Below are positions 1-6,949 of a stretch of 11,148 bases of DNA, piece by piece (within the stretch, counting starts at the first letter, position 1; the number at the start of each line of letters is the position of its first letter). Origin of the DNA: an alpha proteobacterium 3107 (GTDB lineage: Bacteria > Pseudomonadota > Alphaproteobacteria > Rhodobacterales > Rhodobacteraceae); assembly GCA_001483205.1 (NCBI GenBank), contig JPPB01000275.1, positions 1 through 11,148 of the forward strand, in the 5' to 3' direction. The notes below the pieces were generated by a model. That model was not told where the DNA came from and did no database searches. It saw nothing but the letters and a program-made list of their open reading frames with translations. Position numbers and translations under genes: made by a program.

Positions 1-367
1 CTTTGAAGGGGCGGCGGGTGTTATGCCCCCGCCTGCCGGAGCGCAACAACAAAACCGTGCTTGTGACAGACAGGCGCGGGGGCGTCCTGAAACGGACCGG
101 CGCTAAGCTCCACCACTACGCCATCCCCCCGAGTCGGGCAGCCACCTGCCGAATTTGCCCGCACATCTCCCCCGGAAAAAACACCCGAACCCCCGCGCCC
201 GCGCAACAGAAGGTTTGCAATTTGTCAAAACTCGTATATGGGCCGCTTATCCGAGACGTGATGCCTCTGACCCCAGGCGCATGGAAAGGATTGGGGTCGG
301 CGGCAATGGGGCCGCCATTCAAACGGGCCTCCCCGGAACGCCGGGCCGGGCCAACCAGGATACGCTG
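1..367 (+). promoter_or_regulatory. Non-coding leader upstream of pnp
   Basis: I see no convincing gene here; the open frames have low-complexity translations and no recognisable family. The stretch holds GC-rich inverted repeats: GGCGGG (13-18) with CCCGCC (28-33), GGCGGC (299-304) with GCCGCC (311-316), and CCCGG (332-336) with CCGGG (341-345). A relatively AT-rich island at about 211-250 is the best place for a promoter. Two weak readings are TTGTCA (222-227) with GCTTAT (245-250) at 17 bp, and TTTGCA (214-219) with TATATG (235-240) at 15 bp; neither is compelling. The last hairpin lies just before the pnp Shine-Dalgarno AGGA (357-360). In many bacteria rpsO lies just upstream of pnp, but none of it is visible here. 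A structured leader fits the known autoregulation of pnp mRNA in enterobacteria; for this organism that is inference. Confidence 0.45.
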
Positions 368-2503
368 ATGTTCAACATGACGACAAGATCAATGCAGTGG
401 GGGGCAGAGACCCTCACGCTGGAGACGGGCAAGGTGGCCCGTCAGGCCGATGGCTCTGTCATCGCGACGCTGGGGGAAACCAGCGTTCTGGCGGCGGTGA
501 CCTTCGCCAGAGAACCGAAACCGGGGCAGGATTTCTTTCCGCTGACGGTGCATTATCAGGAGAAATACTACGCAGCCGGCAAGGTGCCCGGCGGCTTTTT
601 CAAGCGCGAGGCGCGTCCGAGCGAGAAAGAGACCCTGACCGCGCGCCTGATCGACCGCCCGATCCGTCCGCTTTTCGCCGAGGGCTTCAGGAACGAAGTG
701 CTGGTGATGTGCACCGTTCTGTCGCACGATCTGGTCAATGACCCGGATATTGTCGCGATGATCGCGGCCTCGGCGGCGCTGACCCTTTCCGGCGCGCCGT
801 TCATGGGGCCGATTGCGGGCTGCCGCGTCGGCTATGTGGGTGGCGAATATGTGCTCAACCCCGAGGTTGAGGATATGAACACCCTGCGCCTGAAGCCCGA
901 ACAGCGCCTTGATCTGGTGGTGGCGGGCACCCGCGACGCGGTGATGATGGTCGAATCAGAGGCCTATGAGCTGAGCGAGGATGAAATGCTGGGCGCGGTC
1001 ACTTTCGCCCATGAGCAGATCAAGCCGGTCATCGACCTGATCATCAGCCTTGCCGAGGCCGCCGCCAAAGAGCCGTTCGATTTCAGCCCGCCGGATTGCT
1101 CTGATCTCCACAGGGCGGTCAAAGCGGCTGGCGAGGACCGGCTGCGCGCCGCCTATCGGATCACCGACAAGCAGGAGCGCACCGCCGCCGTGTCCGGGGC
1201 GCGGGCGGCAATCACCGATGCCCTGACCGAGGAACAACAGCAAGACCCGTCGCTCGGCTTTGCGCTCAAGAAGCTCGAGGCCGGTATTCTGCGCGGTGAT
1301 GTGGTCAGAGGCGGGCACCGGATTGACGGGCGCGACACGCGCACCGTGCGCCCGATTGTCTGCGAAGCGGGCTTTCTGCCGCGCACCCATGGCTCGGCGC
1401 TTTTTACCCGCGGTGAAACCCAGGCGCTGGTGGTGACCACACTCGGCACCGGCGAGGACGAACAGATCATTGACGCGCTGCACGGAAATTCCCGGTCGAA
1501 CTTCCTGCTGCATTACAACTTTCCGCCCTATTCGGTGGGCGAGGCCGGGCGGGTCGGCCCCCCCGGACGGCGCGAGATCGGCCACGGAAAACTGGCATGG
1601 CGGGCGCTTCAGGCGGTTCTGCCTGCGGCGGTCGATTTTCCCTACACCGTGCGCGTGGTCTCAGAGATCACCGAATCGAACGGCTCTTCCTCTATGGCGT
1701 CGGTCTGCGGCGGGTCGCTGTCGATGATGGATGCAGGCGTTCCGCTCAAGGCCCCGGTCGCCGGGGTCGCCATGGGCCTGGTTCTGGAAGACGACGGCGC
1801 GTTTGCGATTCTGACCGACATTCTGGGGGATGAGGATCACCTGGGGGATATGGACTTCAAGGTCGCAGGCACCGCGCAGGGCATCACCTCACTTCAGATG
1901 GACATCAAGGTCGCCGGGATCACGCCTGAGATTATGGCGCAGGCACTGGCGCAGGCCAGAGAAGGCCGGATGCACATTCTGGGCGAGATGGCCAAGGCGC
2001 TTTCCGAGGTGGGCGAGTTTTCCGTCCATGCGCCGCGCATCGAGACCATGCAAATCCCCACTGACAAGATTCGCGAGGTAATCGGTTCCGGCGGCAAAGT
2101 GATCCGCGAGATCGTCGAAATCTCGGGGGCCAAGGTCGATATAAACGATGAGGGCACGATCAAGATCGCCTCGCCCAACGGGGAGTCGATCCGCAAGGCC
2201 CATGAGATGATCCACGCCATCGTCGCCGAGCCGGAGATCGGCCATATCTACACCGGCAGGGTGGTCAAGGTCGTCGATTTCGGGGTCTTCGTGAACTTCT
2301 TCGGCAAGCGCGACGGGCTGGTGCATGTGTCCCAGATCGAAAACCGCCGCCTGAACCATCCGTCGGATGTGCTGACGGAAGGCCAGGAGGTGAAGGTGAA
2401 GCTGATGGGGTTTGATGATCGCGGCAAGGTGCGCCTGTCGATGAAGGTCGTTGATCAGCAGACCGGCGCGGAAATCGGCAGAGAGGCCGCCGCCAGGGGC
2501 TGA
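368..2503 (+). CDS. pnp: Polyribonucleotide nucleotidyltransferase (PNPase)
   Basis: PNPase degrades RNA 3'->5' by phosphorolysis, releasing nucleoside diphosphates, and acts in cytoplasmic mRNA turnover, often with RNase E. The protein is 711 residues, normal for the family. The order is: first RNase PH-like core from the N-terminus, helical linker, second RNase PH core, KH domain (about 559-618, GxxG loop as GSGG at 573-576), and S1 domain (about 625-692). The phosphate-binding segment SNGSSSMAS begins at S437. The conserved aspartates of [12 protein letters not shown] are D488 and D494, matching the catalytic acidic pair of E. coli PNPase. The ATG at 368 was chosen because conserved sequence begins at MFNMTTRSM and an AGGA at 357-360 sits 7 bases upstream; the frame stays open further upstream but reads as non-coding. 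A strong terminator follows 35 bp after the stop. All expected domains and key residues are present. Confidence 0.98.
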   Translation: MFNMTTRSMQWGAETLTLETGKVARQADGSVIATLGETSVLAAVTFAREPKPGQDFFPLTVHYQEKYYAAGKVPGGFFKREARPSEKETLTARLIDRPIRPLFAEGFRNEVLVMCTVLSHDLVNDPDIVAMIAASAALTLSGAPFMGPIAGCRVGYVGGEYVLNPEVEDMNTLRLKPEQRLDLVVAGTRDAVMMVESEAYELSEDEMLGAVTFAHEQIKPVIDLIISLAEAAAKEPFDFSPPDCSDLHRAVKAAGEDRLRAAYRITDKQERTAAVSGARAAITDALTEEQQQDPSLGFALKKLEAGILRGDVVRGGHRIDGRDTRTVRPIVCEAGFLPRTHGSALFTRGETQALVVTTLGTGEDEQIIDALHGNSRSNFLLHYNFPPYSVGEAGRVGPPGRREIGHGKLAWRALQAVLPAAVDFPYTVRVVSEITESNGSSSMASVCGGSLSMMDAGVPLKAPVAGVAMGLVLEDDGAFAILTDILGDEDHLGDMDFKVAGTAQGITSLQMDIKVAGITPEIMAQALAQAREGRMHILGEMAKALSEVGEFSVHAPRIETMQIPTDKIREVIGSGGKVIREIVEISGAKVDINDEGTIKIASPNGESIRKAHEMIHAIVAEPEIGHIYTGRVVKVVDFGVFVNFFGKRDGLVHVSQIENRRLNHPSDVLTEGQEVKVKLMGFDDRGKVRLSMKVVDQQTGAEIGREAAARG

Positions 2504-2538
2504 TTGGCCCCTGTTTGATCTGTGTCCGATCCCGAGCG

Positions 2539-2574
2539 AAAGCCCCGGCGCGCCTGTGGTGCCGGGGCTTTTTT
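2539..2574 (+). terminator. Rho-independent terminator of pnp
   Basis: An 11-bp perfect stem pairs AAAGCCCCGGC (2539-2549) with GCCGGGGCTTT (2561-2571) around an 11-base loop, and the T tract runs through 2574. It lies 35 bp after the pnp stop and separates pnp transcription from the downstream fic gene. The fic reading frame is open through this hairpin, which argues against a fic start upstream of it. Confidence 0.93.
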
Positions 2575-2659
2575 CGTGTCGGGTGGCAGGGGGGAGGCCG
2601 GTTTGACGGCACGCGAATGCCATCAAACCGGTTTGACGGCAGTTTTTTGCGATTTTCTG

Positions 2660-2688
2660 TCGTCAAGCCGATTTGATGACAGTATGCT
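2660..2688 (+). promoter_or_regulatory. Possible fic promoter
   Basis: TCGTCA (2660-2665) and TATGCT (2683-2688) are separated by 17 bp and each match four of six sigma-70 consensus bases. The predicted transcript would start near 2695, giving a leader of roughly 30 bases. The -35 lies inside the second palindrome, and the start point inside the third, which fits an operator-controlled promoter. The match is modest. The TTGACA at 2703-2708, although a perfect -35 hexamer, has no -10 at the right distance before the start codon. Confidence 0.35.
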
Positions 2689-2715
2689 GTCGTCAAAATG
2701 CGTTGACAACCATAT

Positions 2716-2728
2716 GGAGGAGGATTTG
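2716..2728 (+). promoter_or_regulatory. Ribosome binding site that decides the fic start
   Basis: GGAGGAGG at 2716-2723 is a strong Shine-Dalgarno sequence. It lies downstream of the ATG at 2714, so it cannot serve that codon. It can serve the in-frame TTG at 2726, where the first GGAGG has a 5-base spacing. The ATG at 2714 has no upstream Shine-Dalgarno sequence. This favours a TTG start. Confidence 0.55.
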
Positions 2729-3859
2729 GCCGTCAAACCCTATGACAAGAGCGGGGCCGTCCGTTACCACGCGGGCAGGTTTCCCCCGGAAAACCTGCGC
2801 CACGAAAGGATCATGCCCGCATTGTGCAATGCCGCCGCATCGCTTGGCAGATATGATGCGAAGATAACCGGCATGGTGAACAGCGACCTGTTTCTCGCTC
2901 CTCTGTGGCGGCAGGACGCTTTGGCGTCGTCAAGAATGGAAGGAACGATCTCGACCATCGAGGAAATCTATCGTCTGGAATCGGAAGAGGACGCCGGAAC
3001 GCCCGACCCATACAGAGAGGCCCGGAACGATGCTGTGGAGACCTATCTTTATATGCGCGCGCTCCGTCTCGGGCAAGAATTTTTGGAAAAAGGCGGCACT
3101 TTGTCAGAGTACCTGATACGCTCATTGCACCAGAGATTGCTTTCCTTCGGGCGTGGTGCGCAAAAACGCCCCGGTCAATACAAGGCAAAAGAGAACTATA
3201 TCGGCGACGAGCGAACCGGCGTCATCCACTACGTTCCGATTCCGCCCGAACGCCTTGGCCCGGCAATGAATGATCTGGTCGCCTTCATCGGGAACGATGA
3301 GGTCATCCCGATCCTGCGAACGGCGATAGCGCATGTGGAGTTCGAGGCCCTGCATCCGTTCGAGGACGGCAATGGCCGGGTTGGCCGGATGCTCATCCCG
3401 CTGATGCTCTGGCGACTCGGTGTCCTGTCGCAACCGCATTTCTTCGTATCGGGCTATTTCGAGACCAACAAAGCAGAATATGTCGATCGGATGCGGGCGG
3501 TATCGGCAGGGGATGACTGGACTGGCTGGGTTATTTTTTTCCTGAACGCCCTGCATGAACAGGCCCGTGTCAACATCAGGACAGCGGATCAAATCCTTGG
3601 CCTTCATGCAGACATGCGCGAGCAGTTTCGTGAAATCCTCAATTCGCAATACCACGATCAGGCGCTTGACTTTGTTTTTGCCAGCCCGGTTTTCAGAAAC
3701 GATCAGTTTGTGAGGCGGTCCGGTATTCCCGCCTCCTCTGCGCGCACTTTGTCGCGCCGGTTGGCGGAAGCGGGGCTGCTGCGCATGGTCCGTCCGGCTT
3801 CCGGGCGACGGGCGGCTCTGTATGCGTTTGACCCGCTTCTGGACCTGTTGCGAATTTGA
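2726..3859 (+). CDS. Fic family AMPylase with inhibitory motif and C-terminal winged helix
   Basis: Fic enzymes with this active site usually transfer AMP from ATP to a hydroxyl side chain of a target protein. From the TTG at 2726 the protein is 377 residues (381 from the ATG at 2714). The catalytic motif HPFEDGNGRVGR lies at 210-221 with H210, D214, N216 and R221 intact. An N-terminal inhibitory motif of the type [S/T]xxxE[G/N] lies at 68-73 (SSRMEG, E72), marking a class II self-inhibited Fic protein. Residues about 151-175 resemble the flap that positions the target. The C-terminal ~60 residues (about 312-370, including FVRRSGIPASSARTLSRRLA) look like a winged-helix DNA-binding or dimer domain, as in SoFic-like proteins. 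No separate antitoxin gene is present. The gene is monocistronic, has visibly lower GC than pnp and rne, and sits behind an operator array, suggesting acquisition and tight control. The target protein cannot be deduced. Confidence 0.92.
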   Translation: MAVKPYDKSGAVRYHAGRFPPENLRHERIMPALCNAAASLGRYDAKITGMVNSDLFLAPLWRQDALASSRMEGTISTIEEIYRLESEEDAGTPDPYREARNDAVETYLYMRALRLGQEFLEKGGTLSEYLIRSLHQRLLSFGRGAQKRPGQYKAKENYIGDERTGVIHYVPIPPERLGPAMNDLVAFIGNDEVIPILRTAIAHVEFEALHPFEDGNGRVGRMLIPLMLWRLGVLSQPHFFVSGYFETNKAEYVDRMRAVSAGDDWTGWVIFFLNALHEQARVNIRTADQILGLHADMREQFREILNSQYHDQALDFVFASPVFRNDQFVRRSGIPASSARTLSRRLAEAGLLRMVRPASGRRAALYAFDPLLDLLRI

Positions 3860-3862
3860 TGA

Positions 3863-3893
3863 CCCCCACCGCCCGGTAAGAGGGCGATGGGGG
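3863..3893. terminator. Hairpin between convergent fic and rne
   Basis: CCCCCA (3863-3868) pairs with TGGGGG (3888-3893), and CGCCC (3870-3874) with GGGCG (3882-3886), with one C-A mismatch between them and a 7-base loop. It begins 3 bases after the fic stop and lies 24 bp beyond the rne stop. A T5 run occurs only at 3908-3912 on the plus strand and none follows directly on the minus strand. It may therefore act as a shared stop or 3'-end stabiliser for both transcripts rather than as a textbook intrinsic terminator. Confidence 0.5.
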
Positions 3894-3917
3894 CACAGGC
3901 GCGCTTGTTTTTCAGGC

Positions 3918-6512
3918 TCAGCGACCGATTGACCACCACCCGCGCCGACGCGGTTTCACCTCTGTTTCCGCCGCCGTTGCCGCCTCGGGAACCGGGTCTG
4001 GGTCTTGCGCGGGGGCGGTTGGGATCAGCGGGGGCCGGACTTCAGGCGGCGCTTCAGGGGTCGGTTCTTCCGGCACCGATGCCGATACGATGTCCGGCAA
4101 TGCCGGTTGTGCCGTATCGGGCAGTGTGGGTTGCGCGGTGTCGGGCGATACGGGCTGCGTGGGGGCAGAGTGGTCGCCCCCGGCAGGGTCTTCTCCGGTG
4201 GCGGCAGGTTCCTCTGCCTTTTTGTGCCGGGGTTGCCGCCGGGGTTTCGGCTTCGGCGTCGGCTCTTCCGTCACCGCCTCGGCCCCGGCTTCCCCGAACG
4301 CCTCCGCAGGCATTTGCTCTGCTTCGTGCGTTCTGGTTTGCCTCACCCGACGGCGGGGTTTCTTCCCGGGCGCATCCGTGCGGTCATCCGCCTGCGCCGG
4401 GTCGCTGTCGCCGGGGGCCTCTGCCGCCCCGCCTTCGGGGACAGCGGCCTTTTCACCACCGGTCTCTTCTGCCGCGTCCCCCGCCGCGCCCTCGGCATCC
4501 TGCACCGCATCCGCATCAGCGGCCTGACCGGCCTCAACCGGCCTTGCCCCCCGACGACGACGGCTCCGACGGCGGCGCTTCTTCTTCGGCTGCGCGTCTT
4601 CCACAGGATCGGTGCTTTCGGCACTGTCTGCCGTATCCGCCGCCTCCGGCTCGTCAACCGGCAACACATCAACCGAGACCACCGGCATCGGCGCATTTTC
4701 TGCCGGCCTGGTCGCCACCTTGAAGCGCTCAACGGTGAAATCGGGGCTGATCAGGGACTGATCGGCCTCAATACGGACCGACAGATCATATCGCGCCTCG
4801 ATTTGCGCCAGATGCCCCCGTTTGGCATTGATCAGGAAATTGACGATCCCGACCGGGGCCTTCACCAGTATCTCTCTGGAGCGGCGGCGCACGCCTTCCT
4901 CCTCCAACTGGCGCAGGATGGTCAGGGCAAGGCTGTCGTCAGAGCGGATGAGGCCGGTCCCGTGGCAATGGGTGCAGGGCTGCGTGGTGGCCTCGATCAT
5001 GCCGGGGCGCAGGCGTTGGCGGCTCAGCTCCAGCAGACCAAAACCGGAAATTCTGCCGGCCTGAATGCGCGCGCGGTCGGTCCTGAGCCTGTCCTTCAGG
5101 CGCTTTTCGACCGCGGTGTTGTTCCGGCGCTCATCCATGTCGATGAAGTCGATCACGATCAGCCCGGCAAGGTCGCGCAGACGCAACTGTCGCGCAACCT
5201 CCTCTGCCGCTTCCAGATTGGTTCTGAGCGCGGTTTCCTCGACAGAGCCTTGCCGGGTTGAGCGCCCGGAGTTCACATCAATGGCCACCAGCGCCTCGGT
5301 CACGCCGATCACGATATAGCCGCCGGATTTCAGTTGCACCGTCGGGTTGAACATACCCGCCAGATAGCTTTCCACCTGATAGCGCGCGAAAAGCGGCATC
5401 GGCTCGGCATAATGTTTCACGTTCTTGGCGTGGGACGGCATGATCATCTTCATAAAGTCCTTGGCGGTGCGATAGCCTGCCTCGCCCTCCACCAGAACCT
5501 CGTCGATCTCCCGGCTGTAAAGATCGCGGATTGAGCGTTTTATCAGGTCGCCTTCCGCGTAAATCTTTGCAGGCGCGATGGATTTGAGCGTAAGCTCTCT
5601 TATCTGTTCCCACAGCCGCTGAAGATATTCGTAATCCCGCTTGATCTCGGCCTTGGTGCGGTTCGCCCCCGCAGTGCGGATGATCAGCCCCGCGCCGCCG
5701 GGCACCTCGATTTCCGCCGCCGTCGTCTTCAGCTTTTTGCGGTCGGCGGCATTGGTGATCTTGCGGGAAATGCCGCCGCCGCGCGCGGTATTGGGCATCA
5801 GAACGCAATAGCGGCCCGCCAGGGACAGATAGGTGGTCAGCGCCGCCCCCTTGTTGCCGCGCTCTTCCTTCACCACCTGAACCAGAAGGATTTGGCGAAC
5901 CTTGATCACTTCCTGGATGTTGTAGCGTTTCAGGCGTGGCTTGCGCGGGCGGCGAATTTCTTCGTTCACATCCTCGTCGGCGACGGATTCGATGGCGTCG
6001 TCCTTCTCAGAGGCATCAAGCTGTTTCGGCGCTTCCTCTTCGTCGCCGGGGGTGTCGCCGGGCGGTTCCGTTGCCGGATCGTCCCCCGGCTCGATAACAT
6101 CCATACCGGCAATCGCCCCGGTTTCGGGCGCATCACCGGGTGCGGCCTGTGCCGCCTGCCCGTTGGCCGCGCCGCGCCGCCCGCCGGGGGGGGCGCTGTC
6201 GTCCTCTTCCCGTGTCGCCTCGGCATAGGCGCGTTCCTCTTCCAGAAGCGCCTCGCGGTCCGCAACCGGAATCTGGTAATAGTCCGGGTGAATTTCAGAG
6301 AACGCCAGGAACCCGTGTCGTCCGCCGCCATAATCGACGAAAGCCGCCTGCAAGGACGGCTCGACCCGTATTACCTTGGCCAGATAGATGTTACCGGCAA
6401 GTTGCCGTTTGTTTTCGGATTCAAAGTCGAATTCCTCGACCTTGTTTCCATCGACCACGACCACGCGCGTTTCCTCGGCGTGGGTGGCGTCGATGAGCAT
6501 TTTCTTCGCCAT
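3918..6512 (-). CDS. rne: Ribonuclease E/G
   Basis: This endoribonuclease starts mRNA decay and processes stable RNA, and in many proteobacteria scaffolds the degradosome at the membrane. The protein has 864 residues. The S1 domain begins at about 39 and is interrupted by a long acidic, proline/alanine-rich stretch at about 93-190. It resumes with IQEVIKVRQILLVQVVKEE and is followed by the RNase H-like and DNase I-like regions. The catalytic aspartates are D412 (AIDVNSGR) and D455 (LIVIDFIDM), spaced like E. coli D303 and D346. The zinc-link motif is CTHCHGTG, with C513 and C516. From about 620 the protein is low-complexity and probably disordered, with basic blocks at 643-656 and 718-724, three 8-residue repeats (785-808) and a terminal RRRGWWSIGR. 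The ATG at 6512 matches the conserved family start; its Shine-Dalgarno is weak (AAAGAA). It converges on fic. Confidence 0.97.
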   Translation of the reverse strand: MAKKMLIDATHAEETRVVVVDGNKVEEFDFESENKRQLAGNIYLAKVIRVEPSLQAAFVDYGGGRHGFLAFSEIHPDYYQIPVADREALLEEERAYAEATREEDDSAPPGGRRGAANGQAAQAAPGDAPETGAIAGMDVIEPGDDPATEPPGDTPGDEEEAPKQLDASEKDDAIESVADEDVNEEIRRPRKPRLKRYNIQEVIKVRQILLVQVVKEERGNKGAALTTYLSLAGRYCVLMPNTARGGGISRKITNAADRKKLKTTAAEIEVPGGAGLIIRTAGANRTKAEIKRDYEYLQRLWEQIRELTLKSIAPAKIYAEGDLIKRSIRDLYSREIDEVLVEGEAGYRTAKDFMKMIMPSHAKNVKHYAEPMPLFARYQVESYLAGMFNPTVQLKSGGYIVIGVTEALVAIDVNSGRSTRQGSVEETALRTNLEAAEEVARQLRLRDLAGLIVIDFIDMDERRNNTAVEKRLKDRLRTDRARIQAGRISGFGLLELSRQRLRPGMIEATTQPCTHCHGTGLIRSDDSLALTILRQLEEEGVRRRSREILVKAPVGIVNFLINAKRGHLAQIEARYDLSVRIEADQSLISPDFTVERFKVATRPAENAPMPVVSVDVLPVDEPEAADTADSAESTDPVEDAQPKKKRRRRSRRRRGARPVEAGQAADADAVQDAEGAAGDAAEETGGEKAAVPEGGAAEAPGDSDPAQADDRTDAPGKKPRRRVRQTRTHEAEQMPAEAFGEAGAEAVTEEPTPKPKPRRQPRHKKAEEPAATGEDPAGGDHSAPTQPVSPDTAQPTLPDTAQPALPDIVSASVPEEPTPEAPPEVRPPLIPTAPAQDPDPVPEAATAAETEVKPRRRGWWSIGR
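4089..4160 (-). repeat. Three 24-bp in-frame repeats in the rne C-terminal tail
   Basis: Three consecutive imperfect units encode TQPVSPDT, AQPTLPDT and AQPALPDI (residues 785-808 of RNase E). The unit length is exactly 24 bp, so copies can be gained or lost without shifting the frame. They lie in the disordered scaffold region, where a linker or short binding motif is a reasonable guess. Confidence 0.7.
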
Positions 6513-6949
6513 TGAGTTTTTCTTTGCGCCGCCCGATGCGGTCTGTGCCTGAGGGGGCCGTGACGCATTGGGGGGGATATGTTCGGGCGATGAGAGGCAA
6601 GCGGGCCAGCGGATGCGCCACGGGCCGGGGGCCCGATGCTGTCATTCCGTTGGCATGTGCGCGTCTCATCGCGGTTCTTTTCCGATGCCTGAGCGGCATC
6701 TGTTCAAACGCCCGCTCGGTCGGTGACCATGGGGCAGGAGGGCGGTCTTGCAACCTGATCGGTCCGCTCCGGGTGCGAAGGGCGTGCGCCCGATTGCGTC
6801 TCAGGAACGGTTAAACCTTTCCGTGCGGCTGCCCTGAACGGGCCGGGGCCACACCGGTGGGGGCAACATAAGGGCGAATGTCGGCGAATTACAATGGGGA
6901 AAATCGCGGTTGCGGTTTTTTCTGTCGCGTTTGTGGGGAAACCCGCGCC
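6513..6949 (-). promoter_or_regulatory. Long rne leader and metG-rne intergenic region
   Basis: No convincing gene is seen in these 437 bp; the plus-strand frame from 6512 to 6814 has no family resemblance. The region contains a likely rne promoter (6865-6894, minus) and several hairpins. GATGCC (6684-6689) pairs perfectly with GGCATC (6695-6700) around a 5-base loop. CGGGC (6621-6625) pairs with GCCCG (6631-6635), and GGGC (6780-6783) with GCCC (6788-6791). With a start near 6858 the rne leader would be about 346 nucleotides, close to the 361-nucleotide leader through which E. coli RNase E controls its own mRNA. Similar control here is inference. Confidence 0.5.
6865..6894 (-). promoter_or_regulatory. 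Probable rne promoter
   Basis: Read on the minus strand, TTGTAA (6894-6889) and TATGTT (6870-6865) are 18 bp apart and each match four of six sigma-70 consensus bases. The predicted start is near 6858, beside the palindrome CACCGGTG (6852-6859). The spacer holds two direct copies of ATTCGCC, 11 bp apart. This is the best promoter I can find between metG and rne. Confidence 0.5.

Larger units (their letters stand above)
2588..2751 (+). promoter_or_regulatory. Phased array of palindromic operators before fic
   Basis: Three 24-bp inverted repeats share the form TGYCRTCAA, six-base spacer, TTGAYGRCA. They lie at 2618-2641 (17 of 18 arm positions fit), 2658-2681 (18 of 18) and 2688-2711 (16 of 18). 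A lone right arm TTGACGGCA lies at 2603-2611, and a lone left arm GGCCGTCAA (8 of 9) at 2728-2736, just inside the coding region. If the two lone arms are given full-length frames, the frames start at 2588, 2618, 2658, 2688 and 2728, so the steps are 30, 40, 30 and 40 bp. These are all close to whole helical turns, which places the sites on one face of the DNA. This is typical of cooperative binding by a dimeric regulator. The sites cover the best promoter match and the start codon, so repression is the likely outcome. The binding protein is not identified; the Fic protein's own C-terminal winged-helix-like region is one candidate. Confidence 0.8.

Noticed and set aside
61..125. Possible tRNA fragment suggested by a sequence ending near CGCCA
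   Set aside because: No T-arm sequence like GTTCGA and no cloverleaf pairing could be found on either strand.
155..367. N-terminal extension of pnp to an upstream start at 155
   Set aside because: The extra 71 residues do not resemble any PNPase, while conserved sequence begins at the ATG at 368 with a well-placed AGGA.
1889..2626. Minus-strand open frame of 245 codons opposite the end of pnp
   Set aside because: It crosses the KH and S1 coding region of pnp and the pnp terminator; histidine/aspartate-rich shadow translation.
2522..2725. fic starting at 2522 or at the ATG at 2684
   Set aside because: This would place the pnp terminator and the operator palindromes inside the coding region, and these starts lack a ribosome site and family similarity.
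4005..5261. Plus-strand open frame of 418 codons opposite rne
   Set aside because: It is antisense to a certain gene; its arginine/glycine-rich composition is the usual shadow of a GC-rich coding strand.
6512..6814. Small plus-strand frame of 100 codons in the rne leader
   Set aside because: No ribosome site and no family resemblance; it starts in the rne start codon region on the opposite strand.
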